The translations under genes were made by a program, and so were the position numbers. Shown here piece after piece: positions 63,419 through 64,000 of a stretch of 64,000 bases of DNA (its first letter is position 1; each line of letters starts with the position of its first letter). The stretch spans positions 34,946,201 through 35,010,200 of the forward strand of contig NC_074717.1 in NCBI RefSeq assembly GCF_947242115.1, written 5' to 3'. Below the pieces are notes generated by a model. That model was not told the DNA's origin, did no database searches, and saw only the letters and a program-made list of their open reading frames with translations. Origin of the DNA: Biomphalaria glabrata. Its lineage: Eukaryota; Mollusca; Gastropoda; Planorbidae.

Positions 63419-64000
63419 GTGAGCACCCATGTAGATGCTTTATTTTTTTCTGGAGCCTTAGTGACTATTCTAATGTACATCTGAATCATCCATCTACTCA
63501 AGAGTATTCATTATATTTTTTAACCTTTCCATTTTGTATTATACATTCTAGCCTAAGCTGCACCAGAAATCTTGGCATGATTTTAGCAATCTTCCTTTGA
63601 TACTAACTTTTTTGTATTCCAGTATTAGTCTAGTCTTAATTGAAATCTGCTTATCAATTTGCTTTTAAAATTATTGTTTCCTTTTACTTTTTTGACCTCC
63701 ATATTTTGTTATTGTTTAGATGTGAAATTTTGTACTTAATCCCTCATATCCTTATACAATTCAGATCGTTGCTAGTTTTTTTGGGTTGCCTCGAATTTCA
63801 ATATGAGAAAAAAAATTATGCATATCGTATAAGAAAATGTTATCTAAATCATGGTACTCAAGTATAAATCTAAATCGAAATTGTGCACCTTAAAATCAAG
63901 GCATTTTCAGCATTTACAATTTTTAACCAAGAGAGAGTACTTTATTTTTAACTTATAACAAAATAAAAATAAAAGATTCAGTACCATTTATTATTTGATG
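63419..64000 (+). other. WDR7 intron, continuing past the window
   Basis: AT-rich sequence after the last recognised donor; no further exon was found before the window ends. Confidence 0.6.

Overview
This is eukaryotic, intron-rich, AT-rich DNA from an animal. The gene structures, the tRNA-derived SINEs and the LINE remnants suggest a mollusc, most likely a gastropod snail; this placement is inference from repeat style and protein divergence, not a database match. There are no prokaryotic signals, CRISPR arrays or operons.

Four host genes are supported. Two tandem minus-strand genes at 10193-15313 and 19674-23084 encode PARP-type ADP-ribosyltransferase catalytic domains. They share the same four-exon layout and intron phases, so they are a local duplication. 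DTNBP1 (dysbindin, a BLOC-1 subunit) lies on the minus strand in eight coding exons (27435-39634). WDR7 (rabconnectin-3 beta, a V-ATPase regulator) lies on the plus strand from 41770 and runs off the right edge; 17 coding exons are visible. DTNBP1 and WDR7 are head to head with about 2.1 kb between start codons, so two vesicle/endosome trafficking genes may share a promoter region.

Region by region: 1-6800 is a transposon nest. It is dominated by a hAT-type element (566-4205, perfect 15-bp inverted ends, matching 8-bp target duplications) with a young LTR retrotransposon carrying a SAP-domain Gag-like ORF inserted inside it. 6800-10190 is mostly featureless apart from a 5'-inverted LINE. 10193-23084 holds the PARP pair, with SINEs, LINE ends, simple-sequence DNA and a possible solo LTR in and between them. 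23085-27434 is intergenic with LINE scraps. 27435-39634 is DTNBP1, whose introns contain a hAT transposase relic, a 170-bp MITE and a 1.3-kb LINE. 36770-41000 is remarkably rich in TAGATCTA-like simple sequence. A probable solo LTR (41186-41660) ends about 110 bp before the WDR7 start codon. The WDR7 introns contain a second LTR-like block, a 729-bp TTAA-flanked inverted-repeat element, an 81-bp MITE, LINE and SINE remnants, and two candidate in-frame microexons.

All coordinates were read by eye. Exon junctions rest on GT/AG signals plus maintained frame and remembered family sequence; transcription starts and poly(A) sites were not determined.
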